DNA of 64,000 bases, taken from NCBI GenBank assembly GCA_020444275.1, contig JAHLLG010000004.1, forward strand, positions 238,373-302,372, written 5' to 3'. This DNA is from Bacteroidota bacterium. GTDB taxonomy: Bacteria; Bacteroidota; Bacteroidia; Bacteroidales; UBA12077. This document shows positions 55,197 through 63,972 of this stretch, one piece after another. Under the pieces are notes generated by a model, which saw only the letters and a list, made by a program, of their open reading frames with translations, ran no database searches and was not told the origin of the DNA. How positions within the stretch are numbered: the stretch's first letter is position 1; the number at the start of each line of letters is the position of its first letter. The position numbers were made by a program, and so were the translations under genes.

Positions 55197-55577
55197 ATGA
55201 ACATTCCTGAAAATTTAAAGTACACTAAAGATCACGAATGGATCCGAGTAGAAGGAGAAGAAGCATACGTAGGAATTACCGATTACGCACAAGGCGAACT
55301 TGGTGATATCGTATTCTTGGAAATTGAAACAGAAGGCGAAGAATTAGCAAAAGAAGAAGTTTTTGGAACTATCGAAGCAGTAAAAACTGTTTCGGATATG
55401 TTTATGCCAGTTAGTGGTGAAGTTCTTGAAGTAAATGAAAAACTTGAAGAAACTCCTGAGGTTGTAAACAAAGATCCTTATGGAGATGGTTGGTTAATTA
55501 AAATTAAATTAACTGAAACTTCAGAATTAGATGATTTGCTAGATGCAGCAGCATACAAGAAGTTATTAGAAGCTTAA
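55197..55577 (+). CDS. gcvH: Glycine cleavage system H protein
   Basis: I start the protein at 55197 ([15 protein letters not shown]), which gives 126 residues, the usual length; an upstream in-frame ATG at 55134 would add 21 residues foreign to the family. The lipoyl-accepting lysine is K63 in IEAVKTVSD, and the biotinyl/lipoyl fold is complete ([23 protein letters not shown]). It shuttles the methylamine group between the P, T and L proteins, which are not in the window. It is downstream of sprA and ends at a strong terminator. Confidence 0.96.
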   Translation: MNIPENLKYTKDHEWIRVEGEEAYVGITDYAQGELGDIVFLEIETEGEELAKEEVFGTIEAVKTVSDMFMPVSGEVLEVNEKLEETPEVVNKDPYGDGWLIKIKLTETSELDDLLDAAAYKKLLEA

Positions 55578-55599
55578 AAAATACTTTATAAAGAAAGAA

Positions 55600-55629
55600 A
55601 AGCAGCGCTCAATGGTGCTGCTTTTTTTA
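55600..55629 (+). terminator. Rho-independent terminator after gcvH
   Basis: AAGCAGCGC (55600-55608) pairs with GTGCTGCTT (55615-55623), with one G-T pair and a 6-base loop, followed by a T run. Confidence 0.85.
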
Positions 55630-55658
55630 TGTTTATAAATGGATGTTAGATTATTGCA

Positions 55659-56366
55659 CTAATTTTTATTAAGCATTAAAAAAAAGGCTTCTTTGTAGGT
55701 ACTACTAATAGGAATCAGTTTTTCTCCTATTTTAATTCGGTTCTTTTCGATACTTTCTATTTTATTAATAGCTACCATATATGATTTATGTACACGAATA
55801 AAGTTATCTTTTGGCAAAGATTCTTGCAGGCTTTTAAAATTTTGCAAGGTCATTATTTTTTCTTTAGTAGTATTTATTCTCAGGTATTCATTCATTCCTT
55901 CGATAAATAAAATGTCATCAAAATCAACTCTTTGCATTCTAAATTCGGTTTTTACAAAGAAATAATCGCGCTTATAAACAGGTTCGTTTCCACTATTATT
56001 ACCTGAAATTTCGAAAGAATCATAAACTTTATCGATTGCTTTTATAAATCGTTCAAAAGAAATTGGCTTTAATAAATAATCGGTAACATTCAAGTCAAAA
56101 GCTTCGATAGCATACTTATCATATGCAGTTGTTAAAATTATCTTGGGTTTGTGCTGAAGCGTTTTAATTAACTGTAAACCGGTAAAACCTTCCATTTCAA
56201 TGTCGAGAAAAATCAAATCAACCTGGTTCGATTTAAGATAATTAATTGGATCGATAGCATTATCAAAGCTTTTTAATAAATTGAGAAATGGAATTCTTGA
56301 AATATACTCCTCTATTTGCTCAATGGCAGGAAATTCATCATCTATAACTATACAGTTAATTTTCAT
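55659..56366 (-). CDS. LytTR-family response regulator (distal copy)
   Basis: The 235-residue protein has a receiver domain (about 1-120) with the acidic pair VIDDE (9-11), phospho-acceptor D55 in FLDIEM, Thr in LTTAYD and Lys in LLKPIS. A LytTR DNA-binding domain follows (about 138-233; FIEGMNEYLRI, FIRVHKSYMVAINKI). Such regulators act on promoter repeats after phosphorylation by LytS-type kinases. The start overlaps the kinase stop by 11 bp, indicating tight coupling. It is a close paralog of the regulator on the other side of the kinase. Confidence 0.93.
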   Translation of the reverse strand: MKINCIVIDDEFPAIEQIEEYISRIPFLNLLKSFDNAIDPINYLKSNQVDLIFLDIEMEGFTGLQLIKTLQHKPKIILTTAYDKYAIEAFDLNVTDYLLKPISFERFIKAIDKVYDSFEISGNNSGNEPVYKRDYFFVKTEFRMQRVDFDDILFIEGMNEYLRINTTKEKIMTLQNFKSLQESLPKDNFIRVHKSYMVAINKIESIEKNRIKIGEKLIPISSTYKEAFFLMLNKN

Positions 56367-57378
56367 CTCGTAAAATTTTTAAACTAACGTTAAATGAATC
56401 GTCTTCTTTTTTAATATTAAGTGTATGCTTTTCAGGATAAATAATTTGTAATCTTCGTTTAATGTTTTCTATTCCAATTCCTCCAGGTTCATTTCTTTCT
56501 GTTTCGTTTAATATCCTGATTTGGTTGGTGCAACTAAACTTAATTTCCGTATCACTAGCTTCTAATTGTATTTTTATTTTACTGCCAGTTGATTTTTTGC
56601 CATGTTTGAAAGCATTTTCGATAAACGGAATAAAGAGCATTGGAGGTATTTTGATATTTGAATTACTGCAGCTGGAATCAAACTCAATTAATCCAGGAAT
56701 CTTAAATCGCATTTTTTGAAGTTCAATATAATTTTCAATATGTTTAATTTCCTTTTCAATAAAAACCTTATCTTCTTTTGCTTCGTAAAGCATATATCGC
56801 ATTAGTTCCGATAACTTAATAATAGCAAATGAGGTTTTTTCAGAGCTATTTTGGGCAAATGAATTAATATTATTTAAGATGTTAAATAAAAAATGTGGAT
56901 TAATTTGTGATCTTAGTAGTGCCAACTCTGTTTTGATATTTTGCTTTTCCAGCTCTTTTCTTTTTTCTCTATTTTCAAACCAATCAATAGCTAATCTAAA
57001 AACGATACCATAAAATGCATACGAAAGTGTATGACCAAAACTTGAAAAATAATATAGTTTTAGTAATTCTAGATCGTGTAATCCCGATAAATAATAGATC
57101 GTTATCCATACAAACCCATAAATAAATGGATAAATAATACTTATTAAAATCAAAAATTTTAGGTCTTTCTTTTTATAAAACCGGGGAGTAAACAGAAAGT
57201 AAAATAAACTAAATGTTATAAAATCTAATGGATAGGTAATCAACATGGGTTGTAAGACCTTTAAAAAAGATTTTGTGGCAATTACATAAAAGTTTCTTGT
57301 AAAGTTTATTATGATTTGGAATACCCAAAATACGAATGGAGCTAATCGACGTAATTTGTTAAAGTTCATTTCTTTCAT
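56356..57378 (-). CDS. LytS-type membrane sensor histidine kinase
   Basis: The 340-residue protein has about four membrane helices (about 10-30, 45-65, 75-97, 110-130). A short coiled coil leads to the His_kinase domain with LRSQINPHFLFNILNNI (phospho-acceptor H162) and a HATPase with PPMLFIPFIENAFKHG and EPGGIGIENIKRRL. The type is that of the LytS/YehU group of Bacteroidota with short loops and no large sensor domain, so the signal is probably sensed in the membrane. It is encoded between two LytTR regulators, both possible partners; the gap to the upstream one is 29 bp. Confidence 0.93.
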   Translation of the reverse strand: MKEMNFNKLRRLAPFVFWVFQIIINFTRNFYVIATKSFLKVLQPMLITYPLDFITFSLFYFLFTPRFYKKKDLKFLILISIIYPFIYGFVWITIYYLSGLHDLELLKLYYFSSFGHTLSYAFYGIVFRLAIDWFENREKRKELEKQNIKTELALLRSQINPHFLFNILNNINSFAQNSSEKTSFAIIKLSELMRYMLYEAKEDKVFIEKEIKHIENYIELQKMRFKIPGLIEFDSSCSNSNIKIPPMLFIPFIENAFKHGKKSTGSKIKIQLEASDTEIKFSCTNQIRILNETERNEPGGIGIENIKRRLQIIYPEKHTLNIKKEDDSFNVSLKILRDEN

Positions 57379-57407
57379 GCGGTAATATGCGTATAAATTT
57401 AATCTAT

Positions 57408-58106
57408 TTATGCAATTTTTTCTAACTTATAAAAAAAATCATTTTTATAGGTTCTTCCAATGGGGATGTCTGTATTGCCTATGATTATTTTGTTAGAGTT
57501 AATTTGATCAATTTTGTCAGTTGCTACCAAATATGATCTGTGCACTCGAGAGAACTTTTCATGAGGTAGCTTTTCCATCAACTCTTGAAAGGTCATTAAT
57601 GTTAATATTCGTTTGGTTTTGGTATTAATTGAAAGATAATCGCTCATACCTTGTACATAAAGAATATCATCTATATCTATTCTTTCAATTTTCCAACCGG
57701 TCCTTATATTAATGCTGTGACTCTTATTATTAAAATAAAAATTATTTCTCTCTATCTGCTTTTTAGCTCTTTTTACAGATTCAAAGAATCGATCAAATGA
57801 AATGGGTTTAAGTATATAATCATTAACAGCCAGATCATAAGCTTTCAGAGCATATTTATCGAATGCTGATGTTAGTACAATATAGGGTTTTTGAATAAGA
57901 TGATCGATGAGATTGAATCCGCTCATATTAGGCATCTCAATATCAATAAACGCTAAATCAACAGTATTGGAGTTCAAAAAGTTAATTGCTAAAGATGCAT
58001 TATCAAAGGTGCCTTTTGTTTTTAAGTATGGTACGCGATCAACGTACGTTTCCAGCAATTCTATAGCTGGATATTCATCGTCAATTATTACGCAGTTAAT
58101 ACTCAT
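57408..58106 (-). CDS. LytTR-family response regulator (proximal copy)
   Basis: The 232-residue protein has the same layout as the regulator at 55659: a receiver with VIIDDE (D9-D10), D55 in FIDIEMPN, LTSAFD and LKPIS, then LytTR (ILYVQGMSDYLSI, FSRVHRSYLVATDKI). All phosphorylation residues are kept, so both copies are probably active. It is first in the three-gene unit regulator-kinase-regulator. The promoter should lie in the 239-bp gap before the divergent S41-like gene; no consensus element is clear there. Confidence 0.93.
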   Translation of the reverse strand: MSINCVIIDDEYPAIELLETYVDRVPYLKTKGTFDNASLAINFLNSNTVDLAFIDIEMPNMSGFNLIDHLIQKPYIVLTSAFDKYALKAYDLAVNDYILKPISFDRFFESVKRAKKQIERNNFYFNNKSHSINIRTGWKIERIDIDDILYVQGMSDYLSINTKTKRILTLMTFQELMEKLPHEKFSRVHRSYLVATDKIDQINSNKIIIGNTDIPIGRTYKNDFFYKLEKIA

Positions 58107-58345
58107 AATTTATGTTTTACGAATTACAAAAGTTTGTAAACCAAAAATTAAATGTAAAAACTATATGATCGATTGGTATATTTAATAAGTCAAGAGCTGT
58201 TTTTAATCAGTAATCTTTCATAATAAATCAGTCAATGAAATATGAAAAGCTCATAATTAAATAACTCAGTTTAACTGATTCTTTTTGTAAAGGATTATTA
58301 AATATTATTGATTTATCCTATGAAAATTAACCAACAGATCAAATC

Positions 58346-59242
58346 ATGAATCAAATAAGTAAACATATTAAAAATCCTATTTTGATATTTATTGCATTAA
58401 GCTTAGTATTTGCATTTATAGCAATAAAATTATCTGACATACCTTTCGGATGGCAATTTAATTTCTCCATAGTAATAGTTTTAATATCCATTATTGGATT
58501 TTTAATCTCAATTAGTTTTAGACTCTATAGAAATCAAAAGAAATGGATAAAACTCACCCTTATTTTCCCTTTGATTTTGACAATTGTGCTTCTTGTTATT
58601 GGCCTTTCTTTTGTAAAAAGTTTTGAGTTTATTGCCCATAAAGGACCTGCTTGTAATATGAATAAGCAGTTATGGGAAGAAGACCTGAATTTTTTAATAG
58701 GAAAGTATGCATCTGATTACCCGGATATTTTCGGTCAAATCGATTCTATAGAATTAGTGCATAAGATCGATCGTGTTCGTAAATATATTGAATCAGGAAC
58801 TGAAAATCAGATTCGAATGAGCATATTCGAAATGCATGCTTCATTAAATGATGCGCATAGTATTCCTTTGTTTTTTAATCCTGCATATGATCTGCATTTT
58901 TTCCCCATTCGAATTTATCCTTTTAACGAGGGGTGGTTTGTAACCGATGCAGGAAGAAATCAGAAAGACTGTATTGGAAATAAGTTGATAGCTATAAATA
59001 ATGTGCCAATTGATACGATTTTTGACAATTACCGGGGTGCTTTTTCTTATGAAAGTGATGCAGGAAAAACTGAACGATTTAAGATGTGGGGGCTTATGGC
59101 TGAATGGCTGTATTTTAAAGATTATATCTCTGAATTAGATCATGCCATTTTTACTTTTAGAACCGCTGATGGTAAAAAAAATATCAAAATCTATATCTAC
59201 AATACGAGGTTTGAACATGATCTACTGGACCTATTTAAATAA
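58346..59242 (+). CDS. S41-like protease, N-terminal part (gene split by frameshift)
   Basis: The 298-residue N-terminal part has three membrane helices (about 11-29, 38-58, 69-90), then a helical region and a domain as in S41 (tail-specific) protease relatives (SLNDAHS, IGNKLIAINNVPID, a PDZ-like loop). The frame stops at 59240-59242 in CTATTTAAATAA, while the continuing catalytic part is found in the +1 frame (DLF, then NKLEQNSS). One extra base in the TTTAAA run explains the split. It could be a true mutation, an assembly or read error, or less likely programmed frameshifting. Confidence 0.75.
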   Translation: MNQISKHIKNPILIFIALSLVFAFIAIKLSDIPFGWQFNFSIVIVLISIIGFLISISFRLYRNQKKWIKLTLIFPLILTIVLLVIGLSFVKSFEFIAHKGPACNMNKQLWEEDLNFLIGKYASDYPDIFGQIDSIELVHKIDRVRKYIESGTENQIRMSIFEMHASLNDAHSIPLFFNPAYDLHFFPIRIYPFNEGWFVTDAGRNQKDCIGNKLIAINNVPIDTIFDNYRGAFSYESDAGKTERFKMWGLMAEWLYFKDYISELDHAIFTFRTADGKKNIKIYIYNTRFEHDLLDLFK

Positions 59243-60491
59243 GCTGGAACAGAATAGTTCGTTAGTTTTTGAAAATGCACGCAAAGATTATTACTGGTAC
59301 AAATACAATAAAAACACAGGTAACTTATACGTACAGTTTAATAAAGTTGAAAATCAAAACGGCAAGGAAACTATTGCCGAATTTTCTGAACAATTAAAAT
59401 CTGTTGTATCGGGAAACGAAATAAATAAATTTATCCTGGATTTAAGAATTAATGACGGTGGAGATGATTCATACTTAACACCGCTTTTCAATTTAATAAA
59501 GACTAGCTCCATTAATAAGTATGGTAAGCTATTTGTTTTAATCGGGCCTCATACATTTTCATCGGCAGCACTGTTTGCCTGGAAATTGCAGATGCAAACC
59601 GAAGCAATATTTGTTGGAGAGCCAACAGGACAAAGTGTATCATTCAATGCAAATCCACAATTTGTTCAACTTCCAAATTCTAAAATGGTATTTACCCTAT
59701 CCAAAACTTCGACCGATCGTTCGCAACCTAAATGGATTTTTAAAACTGAAAATTCTATTTATCCCGATCAGGAGATAGAACTTTCCGTGCATGATTTTAT
59801 GTATCATACAGATCCGTTAATACAATATGCAAAAAGCTATAAGCAAAAAACTTTAGATGAAAATCTTGCAGATACAATGTTAATCAATACAATTACAGGC
59901 CGATATAGACTTTCGGATTTTCATGTGCTAAATGTTATATCTCAACAAGATGGATTAAGAATGATTATTGATGATTTTGTTGATGGCAGTTTATATCAGG
60001 TAGAAAAGAATTTGATTTATGATAAGGAAAGCAAGGTGTTTAGAGATCAAAATAATCTTTTTAGGATTGAATTAATTGATGATCAAACGGTTCAGTTATT
60101 TTATAACGAACAGAAAGTTGTGGCAAAAAAAGATTCATCATTAATTTCTGCTTTTGAGGCGTTTAAATATAATGAATTGGAAAGAGGATTGGAGCTGATT
60201 AAAACATCGCCCAGTTTATATATTGAGAATAACACACAACTAGAAAATATATTAGTAAACCTTGGATACAAGTATTTGCAGCAAGGTGCAATTGAGAAAA
60301 GCCTGCTTGTTTTCAAAACAGCGATAGAAGTCTTTCCAGAATCGTGGAATACTTATGATAGCTATGCTGAAGCTTTAGCCAGAAATGGAGATATAGAGAA
60401 ATCTATTCAGAACTATGAAAAATCCGTTCAGCTTAATGCTAATAATACGCATGGAAAGGATATGATTGAAAAATTACGTAATCAACTTTAA
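59217..60491 (+). CDS. S41-like protease, catalytic part with C-terminal TPR (same broken gene)
   Basis: This is the continuation of the previous part; I take ATG 59217, which overlaps it by 26 bp, though an upstream ATG (59142) exists in the same frame. It has the S41 core: NKFILDLRINDGG, then LFVLIGPHTFSSAALFAW with the likely nucleophile Ser, and VGEPTGQS. After a linker domain there are about two TPR-like repeats (VFPESWNTYDSYAEALARNGD). Lacking the membrane segments, it would be cytoplasmic if made alone. Similar full-length S41-TPR proteins exist in Bacteroidota, so the intact ancestor is likely one chain of about 715 residues. Confidence 0.75.
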   Translation: MIYWTYLNKLEQNSSLVFENARKDYYWYKYNKNTGNLYVQFNKVENQNGKETIAEFSEQLKSVVSGNEINKFILDLRINDGGDDSYLTPLFNLIKTSSINKYGKLFVLIGPHTFSSAALFAWKLQMQTEAIFVGEPTGQSVSFNANPQFVQLPNSKMVFTLSKTSTDRSQPKWIFKTENSIYPDQEIELSVHDFMYHTDPLIQYAKSYKQKTLDENLADTMLINTITGRYRLSDFHVLNVISQQDGLRMIIDDFVDGSLYQVEKNLIYDKESKVFRDQNNLFRIELIDDQTVQLFYNEQKVVAKKDSSLISAFEAFKYNELERGLELIKTSPSLYIENNTQLENILVNLGYKYLQQGAIEKSLLVFKTAIEVFPESWNTYDSYAEALARNGDIEKSIQNYEKSVQLNANNTHGKDMIEKLRNQL

Positions 60492-60502
60492 TAAACAAAA
60501 AA

Positions 60503-61435
60503 ATGAAAATTTTTTTAGCTTCTGCAGTCGTTTGGTACTTCCTGTCTTTTGCAGCATTTAGTCAACAGTGTGGAACATACGAAATGGTTGATTCAAGCCA
60601 AAAAACAGAAATTCCTTTTGAATTCTATGGGATGAATATCATGGTAAAAACCGAAATCAACGGAGTAAAAGTAAACATGCTTATCGACAATGGTGTAATG
60701 TGGGATGAACTTTGGTTTTATGGTAATAATCAGGTTGATTCGCTAGGATTAACATATTTAGAAGATATACTAATTGATGGAGCAGGCGAAGGAGAAGGGG
60801 TGCAGTCGAAAACGGCAACAAGTGTTGAAATGAAGTTTGAGAACATTACATTTAAAGATCAATCTGCTGTTGTGAGTCCTAAAGAGCAAGGGTTTGCCAA
60901 ATTATTTCCTGGCATTGCAGGTCAGCTTTGCGGAACATTTTTCAAAAATTTCATAGTTGAATTTAATTTCAATGAAATGCTTATTAAACTTCATAACCCG
61001 AATGATTTTGAATTTGTTGGAAATGGATTCTCGCTTCCAATGTCTCCTGATACCATAGGTTCATATGCAATTCCGGTTACCATATTTAATGGTGATAAAG
61101 AAATTGAAAAGGAGATTTTTATCGACCTTGGAGGTATTTATCCATTATCACTTGTAATCAATTCTGATTTTCCTCTCGACGATTCTATGGAAAAAGTATT
61201 ATTGGGATATGGAGCTTCTGGCCCAATTTACGGGTACAAAGGATTTGTAGATAAAGTAAAGATCGGTAATTACTATGTTGAAAAACCCGAAGCAGTTTTT
61301 ATTGAAAATCAGGCAGATGAAAATAATACGAATTTAACCATTGGATTACCGTTGCTAAGGCAATTTAATTTAACATTCGATTATTTTAATAATAAACTTT
61401 TTATAAAACCTAATAGTCTAACCTTTAAAAACTAA
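60503..61435 (+). CDS. Retropepsin-like aspartic protease homolog, exported
   Basis: The 310-residue protein has a signal peptide (about 1-20, AAFS). Two pepsin-like halves follow: MLIDNGVMWDEL with D62, and IFIDLGGIYPLSL with D208, at the places where this family has the Asp-Thr/Ser-Gly motif. In the first the motif is Asp-Asn-Gly and in the second Asp-Leu-Gly, so the hydroxyl residue that orders the active site is missing in both. Activity is therefore doubtful. Halves end with GTFFKNFIVEFNF and GLPLLRQFNLTFDY, as in paired double-psi barrels. It starts 11 bp after the S41-like gene. Confidence 0.75.
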   Translation: MKIFLASAVVWYFLSFAAFSQQCGTYEMVDSSQKTEIPFEFYGMNIMVKTEINGVKVNMLIDNGVMWDELWFYGNNQVDSLGLTYLEDILIDGAGEGEGVQSKTATSVEMKFENITFKDQSAVVSPKEQGFAKLFPGIAGQLCGTFFKNFIVEFNFNEMLIKLHNPNDFEFVGNGFSLPMSPDTIGSYAIPVTIFNGDKEIEKEIFIDLGGIYPLSLVINSDFPLDDSMEKVLLGYGASGPIYGYKGFVDKVKIGNYYVEKPEAVFIENQADENNTNLTIGLPLLRQFNLTFDYFNNKLFIKPNSLTFKN

Positions 61436-61458
61436 ACAGAATTTAGGCTTACTGAATC

Positions 61459-63858
61459 ATGATCAAAAATTATATACTGCTAACTCTCCGTAATTTCTGG
61501 AAAAACAGAATCTACACAATCATTAATATTCTTGGATTATCAGTAGGATTGGCTTGTTTCATTGGAATTTATGCATATACAAGCAACGAGTTAAATTATG
61601 ACACACACCACGATAGTGCAGAGAATATATTTAGAATTAAACTAAAAGGCGAAATGTCGGGAACAGCATTTGAAGCTGCAGTCGCAGGTGCTCCTGTTAG
61701 TGAGTTTTTAATTGATGAACTTCCCGAAGTAACCTTATTTACTCGTTTAATTCAGCTACCACGAACAGTTCTATTTGATTATGACAACAAGAAATTTTAC
61801 CAGGATGGAATCATGTATGCTGATTCTACCTTTTTTGAAATGTTTAGGTATGATGTAGATGGTGATATAAAAAATGCTTTAAATGAACCATATTCCTTGG
61901 TTTTATTAGAAAGTACAGCGAAAAAATATTTTGGGAGAGAAAATCCAATTGGTAAGACCATAAAATGGAATAACACAGTCGATTATACGGTTAAAGCAAT
62001 AATTCATGAGCCAATCAAAAATTCACATATCGAATTTGAGGTGCTTGTAAGTAGGTCAAGTTTATATACTGACCCTCGGTACAATACAATTTATAATAAT
62101 TTGAATGCCTTTACTAATTTACACTACATGAAGTGTACCTATCAGAATTTGGAAGTACTTAATACAAAAACCAATGCAATTTTTCAAAAGCACGCAGGTG
62201 AAAGCATGAAAGAATCAGGTGCCAGCCTCAAAATTGAATTGCAGCCAATTACTGATATTCATCTGAAATCAAATATTATTCATGAGATAAAAGAGAATGG
62301 CAATATCAATACGGTTCGTATTTTTATAGCAATAGCTATTTTGATTATTGTTATATCATCCATTAATTATATCAATCTATCCATTGCGAACTCGTCAACT
62401 CGATTATTAGAGGTAGGAGTTCGGAAAGTTTATGGAGCAAATAAAAAATCTCTTTTCACTTATTTTCTCGGAGAGTCCATTTTATTAGTTTTAATTAGTT
62501 TTGTTTTGGCTGTATCAGTACTGCAGGTTATCAGACCGCTATTTAATTCTATTGCTAATCAGCCCTTTCATGCCATTTTAAAGCAAAATATAAACTGGAT
62601 ATTATGGTTGATTTTCGTTCCGGTAGTTGGAGTTTTGGCAGGTGCATATCCTGCTTTTTATCTATCATCACTAAAGCCAATAAAAATATTAAAGGGAAAA
62701 ATAAATAGCGGAAAACAAAAACAGCTTTTCAGGAATAGTATGATCATTGTGCAGTTCATAATTTCAATTTTCCTACTGTCAGGCACATGGTTAATTCAAA
62801 AGCAAATTAATTATATAAACAAGAAAGATCTCGGATTTCAAAAAGACAATATAGTGGTTCTGGCTCTCCGGAATTCAGAAATGATCAATTCATATCCAAC
62901 CTTAAAAAACGAGCTTGTAAAAATATCAGGTGTTCGTGGTGTAAGTGCTTCATCTGCATATATCGGTAGTTTTAATCAACGACGCGGTTTTTATCTCGAT
63001 GGTTATTCCCGAAAGGATATGATGATGATCCTGAATTTGCAGTGCGAAGATAATTTTCTTCAAACCATGAATGTTAAGCTTGAGGAAGGACGAGGCTTTC
63101 TGCCTGAAGAAAATACGGATCAGAATAAAATTATTGTTAACCGTGCCTTGGTAAAGGAATTTGGGCTAACACACCCAATTGGAACTTCATTCCGATTACC
63201 AACAGGAGAAACAGAAACAGACGATCCGAAATTAGAGATTATAGGAGTATGTAACGATTTTCACTATGCATCTCTCCATAACGAAGTGAAACCATTAATT
63301 ATTTGGAAAGACGCTTCTATGCGCAGATATTTATCTGTGAAATTAAATTCTACCAATCAAAAAAAGACACTTGAGTTACTATCCGAAAAGTGGAAAGAAA
63401 TTTATCCTGATTATCCATTCGAGTATTTCTTCCTTGATGAAACCTATGAAAATCTATATAAATCGGATGTTAACAATGGCAAAGTGTTTTTTGTTTTTAC
63501 CTTGTTGGCCATATTTATAGCATCACTAGGGGTTTTTGGATTAACTGCGTATACAACAGAAAAGCGGACTAAAGAGATTGGAATTAGAAAGGTTTTAGGA
63601 GCAGACACGGGTAAAATATTACTATTAATTTCAAAAGACTACCTTATTCCAATATTAATTTCTTCTTTAATTTCCGTACCCATCGCCTGGCTCTTTATTA
63701 ATAAATGGTTGCAGAACTTTTCGTATAAAACCCAGGTGCAATGGAGTGTGTTTATCCTTTCACCAATAATTATTTTAATCATTGCTCTTATGGTTATTAA
63801 TATGAAAGCTGTTTTCGCAGCCAAAAAGAATCCTGTGGAATCGATTAGATATGAATAA
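61459..63858 (+). CDS. MacB/FtsX-type ABC transporter permease
   Basis: The 799-residue permease has a duplicated MacB layout. N-terminal helix 21-41 follows the family opening NYILLTLRNFWKNRIYTIINILGLSVGLA. A periplasmic MacB_PCD domain extends to about 280, then three helices, a second helix near 430 with a second periplasmic domain, and three final helices with EIGIRKVLGA. Bacteroidota encode many such permeases with unlinked or missing ATPase genes; none is present here. It lies 23 bp after the aspartic-protease-like gene, is probably co-transcribed with it, and may export or signal in the envelope. It ends at a strong terminator. Confidence 0.9.
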   Translation: MIKNYILLTLRNFWKNRIYTIINILGLSVGLACFIGIYAYTSNELNYDTHHDSAENIFRIKLKGEMSGTAFEAAVAGAPVSEFLIDELPEVTLFTRLIQLPRTVLFDYDNKKFYQDGIMYADSTFFEMFRYDVDGDIKNALNEPYSLVLLESTAKKYFGRENPIGKTIKWNNTVDYTVKAIIHEPIKNSHIEFEVLVSRSSLYTDPRYNTIYNNLNAFTNLHYMKCTYQNLEVLNTKTNAIFQKHAGESMKESGASLKIELQPITDIHLKSNIIHEIKENGNINTVRIFIAIAILIIVISSINYINLSIANSSTRLLEVGVRKVYGANKKSLFTYFLGESILLVLISFVLAVSVLQVIRPLFNSIANQPFHAILKQNINWILWLIFVPVVGVLAGAYPAFYLSSLKPIKILKGKINSGKQKQLFRNSMIIVQFIISIFLLSGTWLIQKQINYINKKDLGFQKDNIVVLALRNSEMINSYPTLKNELVKISGVRGVSASSAYIGSFNQRRGFYLDGYSRKDMMMILNLQCEDNFLQTMNVKLEEGRGFLPEENTDQNKIIVNRALVKEFGLTHPIGTSFRLPTGETETDDPKLEIIGVCNDFHYASLHNEVKPLIIWKDASMRRYLSVKLNSTNQKKTLELLSEKWKEIYPDYPFEYFFLDETYENLYKSDVNNGKVFFVFTLLAIFIASLGVFGLTAYTTEKRTKEIGIRKVLGADTGKILLLISKDYLIPILISSLISVPIAWLFINKWLQNFSYKTQVQWSVFILSPIIILIIALMVINMKAVFAAKKNPVESIRYE

Positions 63859-63863
63859 AAAAC

Positions 63864-63898
63864 AAAAGACCTGCATAAGTTTATGCAGGTCTTTTTTG
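63864..63898. terminator. Strong terminator between the permease gene and tRNA-Cys
   Basis: A perfect 15-bp inverted repeat, AAAAGACCTGCATAA (63864-63878) / TTATGCAGGTCTTTT (63881-63895), is followed by T. It lies just past the permease stop and just past the 3' end of the convergent tRNA, so it may serve both. Confidence 0.88.
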
Positions 63899-63901
63899 TT
63901 G

Positions 63902-63972
63902 AGGTCACGGGCGGATTCGAACCGCCGTACACGGTTTTGCAGACCGCTGCCTAGCCACTCGGCCACGCGACC
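63902..63972 (-). tRNA. tRNA-Cys (anticodon GCA)
   Basis: On the minus strand the acceptor GGTCGCG pairs with CGTGACC (one G-T pair). The anticodon loop reads TCTGCAAAA with GCA, the T arm is GCGG-TTCGAATC-CGCC, and the discriminator base is T, as expected for bacterial tRNA-Cys. Length is 71 bases and CCA is not encoded. The D arm (GGCCGAGTGGCTAGGC) is normal. The promoter would lie outside the right edge. Confidence 0.95.
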
